NCBI RefSeq assembly: GCF_007097385.1
Contig: NZ_VJZS01000025.1
Coordinates: 1-64,000 of the forward strand
Source: Flavobacterium sp. ZT3R18
GTDB lineage: Bacteria; Bacteroidota; Bacteroidia; Flavobacteriales; Flavobacteriaceae
Direction of reading: 5' to 3'
DNA: 64,000 bases
Shown here: positions 20,438 through 30,689 of the stretch, piece by piece
Layout of the letters: every line of letters starts with the position of its first letter
How positions within the stretch are numbered: the first letter of the stretch is position 1
The notes under the pieces: generated by a model
Told to the model about the DNA's origin: nothing
What the model saw: only the letters and a program-made list of their open reading frames with translations
Database searches by the model: none
Made by a program: the position numbers and the translations under genes

Positions 20438-23400
20438 ATGGTCAATTTATTAAATGAAATCTACGAGAATAATATTACGATAACACTGGATGGTACAGAT
20501 CTTAAACTTGGTTTTAGAGATGAGGTAATAGATGAGGCACTTATTACAAGAATAAAAGAAAATAAGCAAGAAATTGTTTCATACCTAACTAAGTATTTAT
20601 CTTCAGTTAGTTATAATAATATACCTAAAGTTGAGACTCAAAAGAGTTATGAAGTATCCTCAAGTCAACTTAGAATGTTATCCTCACTATTTGTAGAGAC
20701 AGATGAGAAAGGATTCAATTATGCGGTACCTAATTCTATTCGCATAAAACAAGATATTAATGTTGTAAATTTTAAACGTGCTGTATATAGTACCATAGAG
20801 AGACATGAGTCATTGCGTACTGTTTTTAAAATCAATGAAGAAGGGCAAATAAGACAATATATTTTAGAAAAAGAAGATTTAGATTTTACAATAGATTTTT
20901 TTGACCTTAGAACTTTAGATAAAAGAGAAGAACAGGTAAAAGCTATTACCAGAGATGATGTAGAAAAACCATTTGATATAGGCCGGGGACCATTAATTAG
21001 AATAAGTTTATTTCAGGTAAAGGATAGTGAATTTATTTTTTACTGCAATATCCATCACGTAATAAGCGATTCCTGGTCTCTTGATATATTATTCAAAGAC
21101 ATTTTTGCATTTTACTCTTCTTTTGAATCGGGTGTTCCGGTCGAACTTCCAGAACTAAATATTCAATATAAAGATTATGCAGCCTGGCAAAATGAGCAAC
21201 TTTCTAAGGGACTTTTTAAAAGCGAGGAAGCCTATTTTAAAGATACATTTTCAGGAGAATTACCTGTACTTAATTTTACAAATAACAAGAAGAGACCAGC
21301 TATCAGAACGTTTAATGGATTTGCACTTAAATCCTATCTTTCTAAAGAGACTACTGCGCTCTTTAAGAATTTTTGTTCCGAGAAAAAAGGAAGTCTTTTT
21401 ATGGGATTACTAGCTGTCTGGAATGTACTCCTTTATAAGTATACCAATAGTACCGATATTATTATTGGTACTCCAATTGGTGGGCGTGATCACGCAGATT
21501 TAAAGGATCAAATAGGGTGTTATATCAACTCATTGCCATTACGAAATCAACTCAATCCTGAAGAAACATTCAATACATTTTTTGATACTGTAAAAGAAAA
21601 CACGTTATCTGCCTTAGATTGTCAGTTTTATCCTTTTGATCATTTATTAAAATTGATCAATTATAACAAAGACATGTCAAGGTCTCCTTTGTTTGATGTT
21701 ATGCTCCTACTGCAAAATGCGATATACGATATCCAACAATCTAATGTAGATGAAACTCAAATAGAAGATATAAAACTATTGGGGGAAAACTCAGCATTAG
21801 CAGATTTAGATATCAACTTTATCGAAGAAGGAGATTATTTATGCTGTCATTTAGTATACAATACAGACGTTTTTGAATCCGAGTATGTGATAGGGTTATT
21901 AACACATTTTAAACAATTAATTGAAAAAATTGTTTTGCAGCCTAATACTCCTATTCAGGAAATTGATTATTTGTCTGTAAAAGAAAAAGAAGAGTTAGTA
22001 TTGGATTTTAATAATATAACATTTCCATATTCTCCAGAAGAAACATTATTATCCTTGTTTGAAAAACAAGTAAAGCAAAATCCGAATAAAATTGGTCTTT
22101 TTGCTGGTAATAAAGAATTTACTTATGCAGCGTTAGATGTGGCTTCAAGTGACTTGGCTCGTTATATAAATAAACAGTATCAAATTAAAAAAGGGAAACT
22201 TATAGGGATACAATTAGAACGTAATGAGTGGAATATTATATCCATACTTGCGATTTTAAAATTGGGATGCGCTTATGTTCCTATTGCTGCTGAGATGCCT
22301 AATCAGATAAAGGAACATATTATTGCTGATACTCAGTTAGAATTGCTGATCACAACAACGTCTTATATGTTTGATCTTGAGTTTTATACCGGAGCACTAA
22401 TGGCAGTAGATATTGTTTTTGATGCCAGTAACTGTGATGCGGTAACAACTGTTGTTACTCCTAGTGATTTAGCCTATGTTATTTATACTTCCGGATCAAC
22501 AGGTCTTCCTAAAGGAGTTATGATAGAACACAGTCAGATTGTAAATACAATCCTTACTCAAATTGATTACTTTAAATTAGATCAAAACTGTAGAGGATTA
22601 CAATTTGCTCCTTTTTCTTTTGATGTCTCTGCATGGGAGACCTTTTTGAGTCTTCTATCAGGAGGAACTCTTTACATGGCAAGCGAAGAACAACGAAAGG
22701 ATGCAAATACACTGACAACCTTTATAAAAAACAACAAAATCAACATTGCTGCATTGACGCCTTCGTATCTTGCCCTGGTAGATATTGACGATTTAAAAAC
22801 AGTAGAGATATTAATTACTGGTGGAGAAGTGCCGGACTATGAAATTATAAAACCATACTTTAAATATGGTACTTATTATAATACATACGGGCCAACTGAG
22901 GCTAGTGTTTGTTGTACTATTTTTAAGATGCCGGAAGACAATACACTGGCGTATCGCAATATTCCTATTGGGAAACCAATATCAAATGCCAAAATTTATA
23001 TTCTGGATAAACATCACAATCTGGTTCCAACAGGCGTGGTAGGAGAAATATGTATAGGAGGTAAAGGAGTTGCCAGAGGATATCTGAACAGAGAAGAATT
23101 AACCAATCAAAAGTTTATTAAAAACCCATTTGAAGCAAATGGGAGATTATACAAAACAGGAGATTTAGGAAAATGGACTACGGAGGGTAATATTATTTAT
23201 GAAGGACGTAATGATGAACAAGTAAAGATAAGAGGACATCGTATAGAATTAAGTGCTATTGAACATCAATTATTGTCTAATGAAAAAATAGACGAAGCTG
23301 TAGTGACTGCACAAAATGACGAGAAAGGAAATAAAGAGCTTGTTGCCTACATCGTAATGACAGCTCCGGTCAGTATAGAAGAACTAAGATCTTTTTTATC

Positions 23401-26400
23401 AAAAATTATTCCTGACTATATGATCCCGACAAGTTTTATCTTTTTAGATAAAATACCGTTGAACGTAAATGGTAAAGTAGATAAAAAAGCACTCGTAAAA
23501 ACAGTTGGTGTAGAATTGTATAGTGAAGTACAATATGTAGCACCAGTCACCACCGAAGAAAAAATTCTTGTTGAGTTTTGCGAACGGGTTTTGGATAAAA
23601 AGAACATCGGTATAAAAGACAATTTCTTTAGTTTGGGAGGAGAATCCATAAAAGCAATAATGTTAATTTCAAGATTAAAACAAAAAGGATTATCACTAAA
23701 AGTAGATCATATTCTTAGAAATCCAATATTAGAAGATCTTGCTAAATTAATTACTGTAAATACGAGAAATATTGATCAGTCAGAAGTTACGGGTGAAATT
23801 CTACTAACACCGATTCAACATTATTTCTTTGCTACTTCGGCCATAAAAGAAAAACATCATTATAATCAGTCTGTCCTTCTAAAAGCAAAGGAATCAATTA
23901 ATTCTGTAAATCTAATAAAGGCACTGAAACAGGTTATCAATCATCATGATGCCCTGCGTACTCAGTTTGAAAAAGAAAATGGAGTTTGGAAACAGCGTAA
24001 TCTTATCAATGATGCTTTTAATTTTGATATTGAATTATATGATTTACGAGACGAGGATGATGCGCTTTCTGCCATGAAAACGATAAGTGAGGAGTTTCAG
24101 TCCAGTTTTAATCTGGAAAAAGGAAGGCTTATAAAAGCTGTTGTTTTTAAATTAAAGGACGGTGATAGACTGGCTTTATTCGTGCATCATTTGATCATTG
24201 ACGGAGTATCATGGCGCATATTTTTACAGGACTTGTCTGAAGCATACGCACACAATCAAAGAGGAGAACAACATCAGTTACCACTAAAAACAGATTCTTA
24301 TCAATATTGGGCTAAAGGGCTGCATCAATATGCCTCTAGTCTGGAATTAGAGAAGGAGAAATTGTTTTGGGAGCAAGTTTGCTCATCAGTTGTCGCGCCA
24401 ATTCCAATAGATTTTAATAATAATAATGATAAGGTACATTATCACGATCAGAAAGTTACCCTTGTACTGGATAAAGAATATACCAATAAATTGCAAACTC
24501 AGATTTCGAAACAGTATAACATTGAGATTAATGAGGCTTTGCTTACTGGTTTAGGTCTTGCATTAGAGGAAGTTCTTGAGGTAAAAAAATCTGTTCTTAC
24601 AATGGAAGGTCATGGTAGAGAGGAAATCTTACCTGCGATGGATGTAAGTAGAACTATTGGCTGGTTTACTTCGACTTTTCCTTTTGTTTTAGAAGTCTCA
24701 TCATCAGATAGTATAGAGAACATTCTTAGAATTAAAAAAGATTTGAATAAAATCCCTCAAAAAGGAATTGGATATGGAATTCTTAATTTTTTAGATGAAA
24801 AATCAAACCTGGAAAAGGAGACCTGTATTGAGTTTAACTATTTAGGAGATTTTGGTAGTAAAGTAGGGGCAAATGAAACCTCACCTTTTGATTTTTCAAC
24901 AGAATCTATCGGTTCTTCTTTTAGTAAAGAAAATGGCACTGATGCGAAGCTAAGTATAAACGGGATGATTTCATCAGAACAATTAAAGATGACCATTTCA
25001 TATTCTTCTAAGGTTTTTAAGGAAGAAACAATTAGAGATCTTGTAAAAGCCTACCAAAGAAAACTGGAGCAAACGATTGATGACCTGATCAAATCAGAAA
25101 AAGAACTGAAAACAACAACAATAGCTGAGCCTCAAAATGGTACACAAAAACAATTGCAGGTTCAAAATGATTGGTTAGATCTATCAGAGAATCAGAAAAG
25201 AATTCTGCAATTTCCACAATCACATGGAAGGTTTGGCCCAATTGTTATTTCAGATTTTTCCAAGGACACATTTGAGGGTACGTTCAGAGAATTTTTAGGA
25301 CTTTTCCCTTTTCTAAATGTGAAATTCAAAAAAGATACCGATACCGTTATTTCCCAAAAATATGTATCCAATCAGGAGGTAAATTTAGAGATAAGGATTG
25401 TTGATGATTACAACGAAACCAAAAGAGAGAAAATAGAGGGAGAACTAAATGAATTTTTTACAAATCCGTATGACCTATTTGATAATAGTAATATGATCAG
25501 GTTATTTTTAATAGCCGATACTACAGATAAAGCCTATCTTTTTGTAGGCATCCATCATTCTGTTACAGATATGTACACAAATTTGATTGTACAGCAAAAC
25601 CTGCTAAATTTTTATATCAATAAACCGATAGAAAATAATTACAAATCGAACTATGAATTTATAGCATGGCAGAAAGAATTTCTAAAATCAGAAATTGCCA
25701 GGGAACAACGTGAATACTGGACGGAATATTTGAAAGGTTTTAGCATTACAAAGCAAAATCAGGTTCAGTACAATTTTATTGAATGTGTGACGCAAAAGAT
25801 TGCTATTAAAGGAGAAGATTTCCAAAAACTGAAGCAAAAAGCAGATAAGCTAAACCTGCCAATTACGGGAGTATTTATTGCAGCGCATCAGAAGTTGTTA
25901 AGAGAAGTAAAGAAAAATGATAAGTATTTACAATTAACAATTGTCAATGGGCGAGAAGAAGTTTCTAAAGAAATTGAAGTTAATAAGATTCTGGGAGTAC
26001 TTAATAATTATTTACCCTTGGGGGTTTTAGATCCTTCAGCTTATCAATCTCATAAAGATTTTATTCTAGCTGCATATACTGATTATCTTCAGTCCCGCCT
26101 TTATCAGACCATTCCTTATGAGATAATTAGAAAAGATTATAAAGAAATGACAGCAATTGATATAGAAGGAGCAATAGGAGGAACATTTAACTATCAGGTT
26201 CCTACCTATAATAAGACTATAGAAGATTCCATTTCTGGAGAAGCAATCGTCACGTCTTATAGTACAAATAGTTTCAATACGGGTTTTGACCTGACGTGTT
26301 TAGTTTATGAAAATGGAATTCTGTTAGATTTGATGTATCCTGCAAGCTATGACGAAACTACACAAAAACCGTTTGATTTGGATTTCTTCATTAAATTTTG

Positions 26401-26422
26401 CTTGTACCCTCTCTTAGATTAA
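20438..26422 (+). CDS. NRPS, docking-C-A-T-E-terminal C, final module
   Basis: A 1994-residue NRPS. Residues 1-55 look like a TubC-type docking domain. The C domain (about 65-500) carries HHVISDSWS (Gly of HHxxxDG replaced by Ser). The A domain (about 530-1040, YTSGSTGLPKG) gives pocket D-V-W-A-I-G-T-V-C, which I cannot assign; the pattern suggests a bulky, perhaps aromatic residue. The carrier reads LGGESIKA near 1067. An epimerization domain (about 1110-1560; HHLIIDGVSW, GHGREE, FNYLGDF) follows. A last C-superfamily domain (about 1580-1994) has HHSVTDMYT and nothing after it. There is no thioesterase or reductase domain, so release may use this terminal C domain or a separate enzyme. The next gene is a CmlA-like hydroxylase. 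Confidence 0.93.
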   Translation: MVNLLNEIYENNITITLDGTDLKLGFRDEVIDEALITRIKENKQEIVSYLTKYLSSVSYNNIPKVETQKSYEVSSSQLRMLSSLFVETDEKGFNYAVPNSIRIKQDINVVNFKRAVYSTIERHESLRTVFKINEEGQIRQYILEKEDLDFTIDFFDLRTLDKREEQVKAITRDDVEKPFDIGRGPLIRISLFQVKDSEFIFYCNIHHVISDSWSLDILFKDIFAFYSSFESGVPVELPELNIQYKDYAAWQNEQLSKGLFKSEEAYFKDTFSGELPVLNFTNNKKRPAIRTFNGFALKSYLSKETTALFKNFCSEKKGSLFMGLLAVWNVLLYKYTNSTDIIIGTPIGGRDHADLKDQIGCYINSLPLRNQLNPEETFNTFFDTVKENTLSALDCQFYPFDHLLKLINYNKDMSRSPLFDVMLLLQNAIYDIQQSNVDETQIEDIKLLGENSALADLDINFIEEGDYLCCHLVYNTDVFESEYVIGLLTHFKQLIEKIVLQPNTPIQEIDYLSVKEKEELVLDFNNITFPYSPEETLLSLFEKQVKQNPNKIGLFAGNKEFTYAALDVASSDLARYINKQYQIKKGKLIGIQLERNEWNIISILAILKLGCAYVPIAAEMPNQIKEHIIADTQLELLITTTSYMFDLEFYTGALMAVDIVFDASNCDAVTTVVTPSDLAYVIYTSGSTGLPKGVMIEHSQIVNTILTQIDYFKLDQNCRGLQFAPFSFDVSAWETFLSLLSGGTLYMASEEQRKDANTLTTFIKNNKINIAALTPSYLALVDIDDLKTVEILITGGEVPDYEIIKPYFKYGTYYNTYGPTEASVCCTIFKMPEDNTLAYRNIPIGKPISNAKIYILDKHHNLVPTGVVGEICIGGKGVARGYLNREELTNQKFIKNPFEANGRLYKTGDLGKWTTEGNIIYEGRNDEQVKIRGHRIELSAIEHQLLSNEKIDEAVVTAQNDEKGNKELVAYIVMTAPVSIEELRSFLSKIIPDYMIPTSFIFLDKIPLNVNGKVDKKALVKTVGVELYSEVQYVAPVTTEEKILVEFCERVLDKKNIGIKDNFFSLGGESIKAIMLISRLKQKGLSLKVDHILRNPILEDLAKLITVNTRNIDQSEVTGEILLTPIQHYFFATSAIKEKHHYNQSVLLKAKESINSVNLIKALKQVINHHDALRTQFEKENGVWKQRNLINDAFNFDIELYDLRDEDDALSAMKTISEEFQSSFNLEKGRLIKAVVFKLKDGDRLALFVHHLIIDGVSWRIFLQDLSEAYAHNQRGEQHQLPLKTDSYQYWAKGLHQYASSLELEKEKLFWEQVCSSVVAPIPIDFNNNNDKVHYHDQKVTLVLDKEYTNKLQTQISKQYNIEINEALLTGLGLALEEVLEVKKSVLTMEGHGREEILPAMDVSRTIGWFTSTFPFVLEVSSSDSIENILRIKKDLNKIPQKGIGYGILNFLDEKSNLEKETCIEFNYLGDFGSKVGANETSPFDFSTESIGSSFSKENGTDAKLSINGMISSEQLKMTISYSSKVFKEETIRDLVKAYQRKLEQTIDDLIKSEKELKTTTIAEPQNGTQKQLQVQNDWLDLSENQKRILQFPQSHGRFGPIVISDFSKDTFEGTFREFLGLFPFLNVKFKKDTDTVISQKYVSNQEVNLEIRIVDDYNETKREKIEGELNEFFTNPYDLFDNSNMIRLFLIADTTDKAYLFVGIHHSVTDMYTNLIVQQNLLNFYINKPIENNYKSNYEFIAWQKEFLKSEIAREQREYWTEYLKGFSITKQNQVQYNFIECVTQKIAIKGEDFQKLKQKADKLNLPITGVFIAAHQKLLREVKKNDKYLQLTIVNGREEVSKEIEVNKILGVLNNYLPLGVLDPSAYQSHKDFILAAYTDYLQSRLYQTIPYEIIRKDYKEMTAIDIEGAIGGTFNYQVPTYNKTIEDSISGEAIVTSYSTNSFNTGFDLTCLVYENGILLDLMYPASYDETTQKPFDLDFFIKFCLYPLLD

Positions 26423-26603
26423 ATCTTTTGGCAACAGCTCAATTTGATTAATAAGATTATCCTTTTGTCGTAATAGAGATTTAGAGACCCCTATGTTTAA
26501 CAATAAAATGTTTGCGCTCTTCAGATGTCTAGAGGATATGTTTTATCCAAATTCAAAGTAAAATTATCAAAACTTAAATAATTAATTATAAAATAATAAT
26601 ATC

Positions 26604-28229
26604 ATGGAAATACAAAATAACGATTTAGTATACATTAAAAGAAATTTAGCTATAGAACCTTTAGTAGATAACTGGTATGCCTGGCCTCACTTGATATCCC
26701 CTGCTACAGCTGCAATGAATATTAAAGATCGACATTTGAAAATTATGTCGTCTTATGTTCAAAATCCTATGATTCATGCTGCAGCTGTAAAAACACCTAA
26801 AATGTTAGGAGGACCTTTTATAGATTATGACGGAAAAAGAGTAGATGAAATTCAAGGACTTATTGACAATACCAAAGAGCAGTGTGCTGATCTTTTGGCC
26901 TTAAGAGAAGATGTATTCGCTCTTAACGATATTCTTAAAAAAGAAGCTAAGGGATATGCTCTTACCGAATTATACAACAAAGTGCCAGAGAGTTTACAGG
27001 GGCTTGTAGAATTGGTATACGACATCAATAATAATCCCTCTTTTCGCTTTTTCGAATCCTTATTATATGAAACAGAGTTTTACAAGGAATCCCTTCAAAG
27101 TTTCAATTTGTTTTTAGTACATGACGATGATTCGAGATCATTTGTACTGAGTACACCAAAACTGCCTGGAGGGGATATTTTACGAGTAAACCTACCACTC
27201 AAAAGTGAAAAAATTGATCAGCTTTTTGAAATGGAAGATCATCCTAAAACATTTGGGGAAATCGCAAAAATATTTGATGTAGAACCGGAAGATATTCCTT
27301 TGTTTAAATCTTTTTTCACAAAAGAAAAGTCTAAAAAATATGAACGATATACAGGAGACGGTGTTCTTACAAGGTATTTTGGACATGCCTGTATTCTTAC
27401 CGAAACAAAAAACACGACAATATTGGCAGACCCTTTAGTGAGTTACGGTTATGAGTCTGATATATCGCGATATTCCTATGACGATTTACCGGAATCTATC
27501 GATTATGTATTGGTAACGCATAATCATCAGGATCATATTCTTTTTGAAACTTTATTGCGCCTAAGACGCAAGATTAAAAACATCATTGTTCCAAAAAGCA
27601 ATGGCGGTTTCCTGCAGGATCCAAATCTGAAACTAATGTTTGAAAGAATCGGATTCAAAAATATTATAGAATTGGGAGAGATGGAAACCATTCATTTTGA
27701 AGATTGTTCGATTACAGGATTACCATTTGTTGGAGAACATTGTGACCTGGATGTAAGAAGTAAATTATGTCACCATGTAGCCTACAAAGACGGATTAAAA
27801 GTATTGTTTGCAGCAGATTCTTGTAATGTATCACCAAAGTTATACGAGCGTATTCATAAGGTAATGGGAGATATAAATGTTATTTTCTTAGGAATGGAAT
27901 GTGAAGGAGCACCGTTATCCTGGTTATACGGACCATTAATGCCGGAAACTTTAGCTAGAGATAAAGATGAATCTAGACGATTGGCCGGATGTAATTTTGA
28001 ACAGGCTAAAGCACTAATAGACGTTTTTAAACCTAGCGAAGTCTTTGTTTATGCTATGGGAATGGAACCTTGGTTAAAATACATAAGTTCCATCAAATAT
28101 ACAGATGAGTCTATTCCGATTGTAGAGTCAAATAAATTATTAGCATACTGTCTTGCCAATAATATATCGCCGGAAAGACTTTTTGGGGAAAAAATTGTTG
28201 AATATAAAAATGACCTTGTTCTAAGATAA
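26604..28229 (+). CDS. CmlA-like diiron beta-hydroxylase (metallo-beta-lactamase fold)
   Basis: A 541-residue protein with a long N-terminal domain (about 1-250) followed by a metallo-beta-lactamase fold. The metal motif HNHQDH gives His306, His308, Asp310 and His311; Glu378 lies in VGEHCD and Asp405 in AADSCN. Spacing and the glutamate match CmlA of chloramphenicol synthesis (532 residues; ligands His305, His307, Asp309, His310, Glu377, Asp403 as I recall them). CmlA uses a diiron centre to beta-hydroxylate a carrier-bound aromatic amino acid. Directly after the last NRPS, this protein probably hydroxylates that module's residue. A hydrolytic lactamase role is unlikely given the N-terminal domain and the Glu ligand. 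Confidence 0.85.
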   Translation: MEIQNNDLVYIKRNLAIEPLVDNWYAWPHLISPATAAMNIKDRHLKIMSSYVQNPMIHAAAVKTPKMLGGPFIDYDGKRVDEIQGLIDNTKEQCADLLALREDVFALNDILKKEAKGYALTELYNKVPESLQGLVELVYDINNNPSFRFFESLLYETEFYKESLQSFNLFLVHDDDSRSFVLSTPKLPGGDILRVNLPLKSEKIDQLFEMEDHPKTFGEIAKIFDVEPEDIPLFKSFFTKEKSKKYERYTGDGVLTRYFGHACILTETKNTTILADPLVSYGYESDISRYSYDDLPESIDYVLVTHNHQDHILFETLLRLRRKIKNIIVPKSNGGFLQDPNLKLMFERIGFKNIIELGEMETIHFEDCSITGLPFVGEHCDLDVRSKLCHHVAYKDGLKVLFAADSCNVSPKLYERIHKVMGDINVIFLGMECEGAPLSWLYGPLMPETLARDKDESRRLAGCNFEQAKALIDVFKPSEVFVYAMGMEPWLKYISSIKYTDESIPIVESNKLLAYCLANNISPERLFGEKIVEYKNDLVLR

Positions 28230-28302
28230 AGGGTTACTAATCCAGGCATTATTATAAAAGCTTTAATGTCAAAAAAAAATGTTAATAATTAATTAAGATA
28301 TC

Positions 28303-30678
28303 ATGATAAAATCAACATTCATATATGCATTAGTATTGTTATGTATGTCTACCATATCAGCCCAGTCCTTGACTCAAATATCAGGAACACTTTCTGCAGA
28401 GGATCCAAACGAAAAATTAGCATACGCTTCTGTTATTGTAAAACAGGATACACTGATTGTAGAAACTGTGATCACTAATGATAAGGGTGAGTTTAAGATT
28501 GAAGGCATCAAAGTAGGGAAGTATACGGTTGAATTTCAATTTTTAGGTTTTGAGGGTTCTACTATCTCATTAACTGTAGAGGGTTCTAAATCAAATATTA
28601 ATCTTGGAACCATTCAGTTAAAATCTGATGTAACTTCTCTTGAAGAAGTTGTTGTTACATCAGAAACATCTCAAATGTCATTAAAACTAGATAAAAAAGT
28701 TTTTGATGTAGGGAAGGATCTAATCTCTAAGGGAGGATCTGCAACGCAAGTGCTAGATAATGTTCCCGCTGTCAGGGTCGATCCTTCCGGTAGTGTAAGT
28801 CTGAGAGGCAATAGTAATGTGCTCATTCTTATTAATGGAAGAAAATCGGGACTATCATCGATTCAAGGATTAGAGCAGATTCCTGCAGAATCGATAAAAT
28901 CGGTAGAAGTGATTACAAATCCTTCATCACGATATGATGCAGCAGGGTCTGCCGGAATTATAAATATTGTTCTTAAAAAGAACACAAAAGAAGACCTAAG
29001 TGGTAGTATGACCTTGGTGGCAGGAATTCCCGCTGATTATAGGGTACTGGGAAGTCTTAATTATAAAAAAGGAAAATTTAATTTGTTTTCCAATTTTGGG
29101 GTTCGTTATACTGATTACGTAGGACTTAATACAAGAGATCAAGTAAGTACATCAAATGGAAATGATCTTTTTTTAAATCAACGAGAAGATCAGGACAGAC
29201 ATGATGATGGACGACTAGTACATTTGGGATTGGATTATTTTATAAATGATAATAATACAATTACAGCCGCATTTTATAGAAATGGTACAAAAGATTTAGA
29301 TAAGAATACCTTGAATTATAAATTCTCAGGGGAAAATATTCAAGATTCACACATTCAAACAATAGGGGAATCAGAAGAGAATAGAAGTTATAATCAATTG
29401 GAGTTCAATTATACCAAAACGTTCAAAAAACCGGATAGAAAATTTACAGTAGACTTCCAGTATGATTTTTGGAACAGTACAAAAGATTTTAACATCCAAA
29501 GAAGAACCCTTGTTCCCGATACGGCAGATCTGTCCGTTATAAACACACTATCAAACCGGGCAAGTGATGATATCGTACTACAATCTGATTATGTAACTCC
29601 CTTAAGTGAGACCGCCAATTTTGAAACAGGGGTTAAGCTTGAAAACAGGGTAGTATCTACAGAATTTGCCGCAGATGAAGAAATTGACGGAACAGTTACG
29701 ACAATAGACGGTTTTAACAATCGGTTGGATTATAAAGAACAAATCCTGGGAGCCTATGTTCAATATGGCAATAAGATAAATAAATTCAGTTATTTATTAG
29801 GACTGCGAACAGAGTATACCCATATTGAGATCAAAGACCAGAATGCAGGGGGTGTTTTAACAGACAGTACATATACAAGATTGTTTCCATCTGTAAATTT
29901 AAGTTATCCCTTGTCAGAAAAAACGACTACTCAGTTAAATTATAGCCAGCGAATCAATAGACCTAATTTAGACCAGTTAAATCCTTTCCCGGAACTCCAG
30001 GATTTTAACTCACTTATTTTTGGAAACATTAACCTGCTACCTTCTTTGACAAATGCTTTAGAATTGGGTATTTTAAGTAAAGTAAAAGGATTAGTACTTA
30101 ATCCTTCGGTATACTATTCAAAAACTACAAATAATTTTCAATATTTTACAACACAAAATGATGATGGTATTTTTGAAACTGTCATAGTAAATCTTGATGA
30201 AGAAGCACGATTTGGTCTGGAAGTCTCGGCTCAGTACGCCCCCGTAAAATGGTTGTCTCTTAATGCGGAGGTTAATGCTTATAGCTTTAGTCAGAAAGGA
30301 AGTGTAGGAACAACTAATCTGGATTATTCTAATGAGACTTGGACCGCAACATTATTAAGTCAGATTAAGTTCCCTAAAGATTTTACGTTTCAAAGTAAAT
30401 TTGAATACCAAGCGCCAGTGAGTGATGCCCAAACAAGAACTAAATCATTTTATTATTTGAATATGGCTTTAGGGAAATCATTATTTAAGAATAATGGAAC
30501 AATAACGCTGGGGGTAAGTAATATTTTTAATACTCGAAAAATAAGGGAAACAATTATTGGTGATGATTTTGTAGTAAACCAGATGACTAATTTTAATGCA
30601 GCTCGTTGGAACCTTAATTTTAACTATAGGTTTAATAAGGGAAAAAATAGAAAAGAACATCAAAGTAATAGAAAATAA
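28303..30678 (+). CDS. TonB-dependent-receptor-like outer membrane beta-barrel protein
   Basis: A 791-residue protein with an N-terminal signal peptide ending near ISAQ. A carboxypeptidase-regulatory-like beta-sandwich (about 24-110) follows, then a plug-like region beginning near LEEVVVTSE with SLRGNSNVLILINGR, then a long beta-barrel. This layout is that of Bacteroidota outer membrane barrel proteins of the TonB-receptor superfamily. No SusD partner is nearby, so polysaccharide uptake is not indicated. Inside the cluster, between a tailoring enzyme and a thioesterase, it is likely to take up the product (as a metal complex), provide self-resistance, or help export across the outer membrane. 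Which of these cannot be told from sequence. Confidence 0.85.
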   Translation: MIKSTFIYALVLLCMSTISAQSLTQISGTLSAEDPNEKLAYASVIVKQDTLIVETVITNDKGEFKIEGIKVGKYTVEFQFLGFEGSTISLTVEGSKSNINLGTIQLKSDVTSLEEVVVTSETSQMSLKLDKKVFDVGKDLISKGGSATQVLDNVPAVRVDPSGSVSLRGNSNVLILINGRKSGLSSIQGLEQIPAESIKSVEVITNPSSRYDAAGSAGIINIVLKKNTKEDLSGSMTLVAGIPADYRVLGSLNYKKGKFNLFSNFGVRYTDYVGLNTRDQVSTSNGNDLFLNQREDQDRHDDGRLVHLGLDYFINDNNTITAAFYRNGTKDLDKNTLNYKFSGENIQDSHIQTIGESEENRSYNQLEFNYTKTFKKPDRKFTVDFQYDFWNSTKDFNIQRRTLVPDTADLSVINTLSNRASDDIVLQSDYVTPLSETANFETGVKLENRVVSTEFAADEEIDGTVTTIDGFNNRLDYKEQILGAYVQYGNKINKFSYLLGLRTEYTHIEIKDQNAGGVLTDSTYTRLFPSVNLSYPLSEKTTTQLNYSQRINRPNLDQLNPFPELQDFNSLIFGNINLLPSLTNALELGILSKVKGLVLNPSVYYSKTTNNFQYFTTQNDDGIFETVIVNLDEEARFGLEVSAQYAPVKWLSLNAEVNAYSFSQKGSVGTTNLDYSNETWTATLLSQIKFPKDFTFQSKFEYQAPVSDAQTRTKSFYYLNMALGKSLFKNNGTITLGVSNIFNTRKIRETIIGDDFVVNQMTNFNAARWNLNFNYRFNKGKNRKEHQSNRK

Positions 30679-30689
30679 TACTATCATCT

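Noticed and set aside
26604-28229. Metallo-beta-lactamase resistance enzyme
   Set aside because: The 250-residue N-terminal domain, Glu378 ligand and position after the last NRPS fit CmlA-type hydroxylases better.
28303-30678. SusC-type glycan importer
   Set aside because: No SusD-like gene is adjacent, and the gene sits in a biosynthetic operon.
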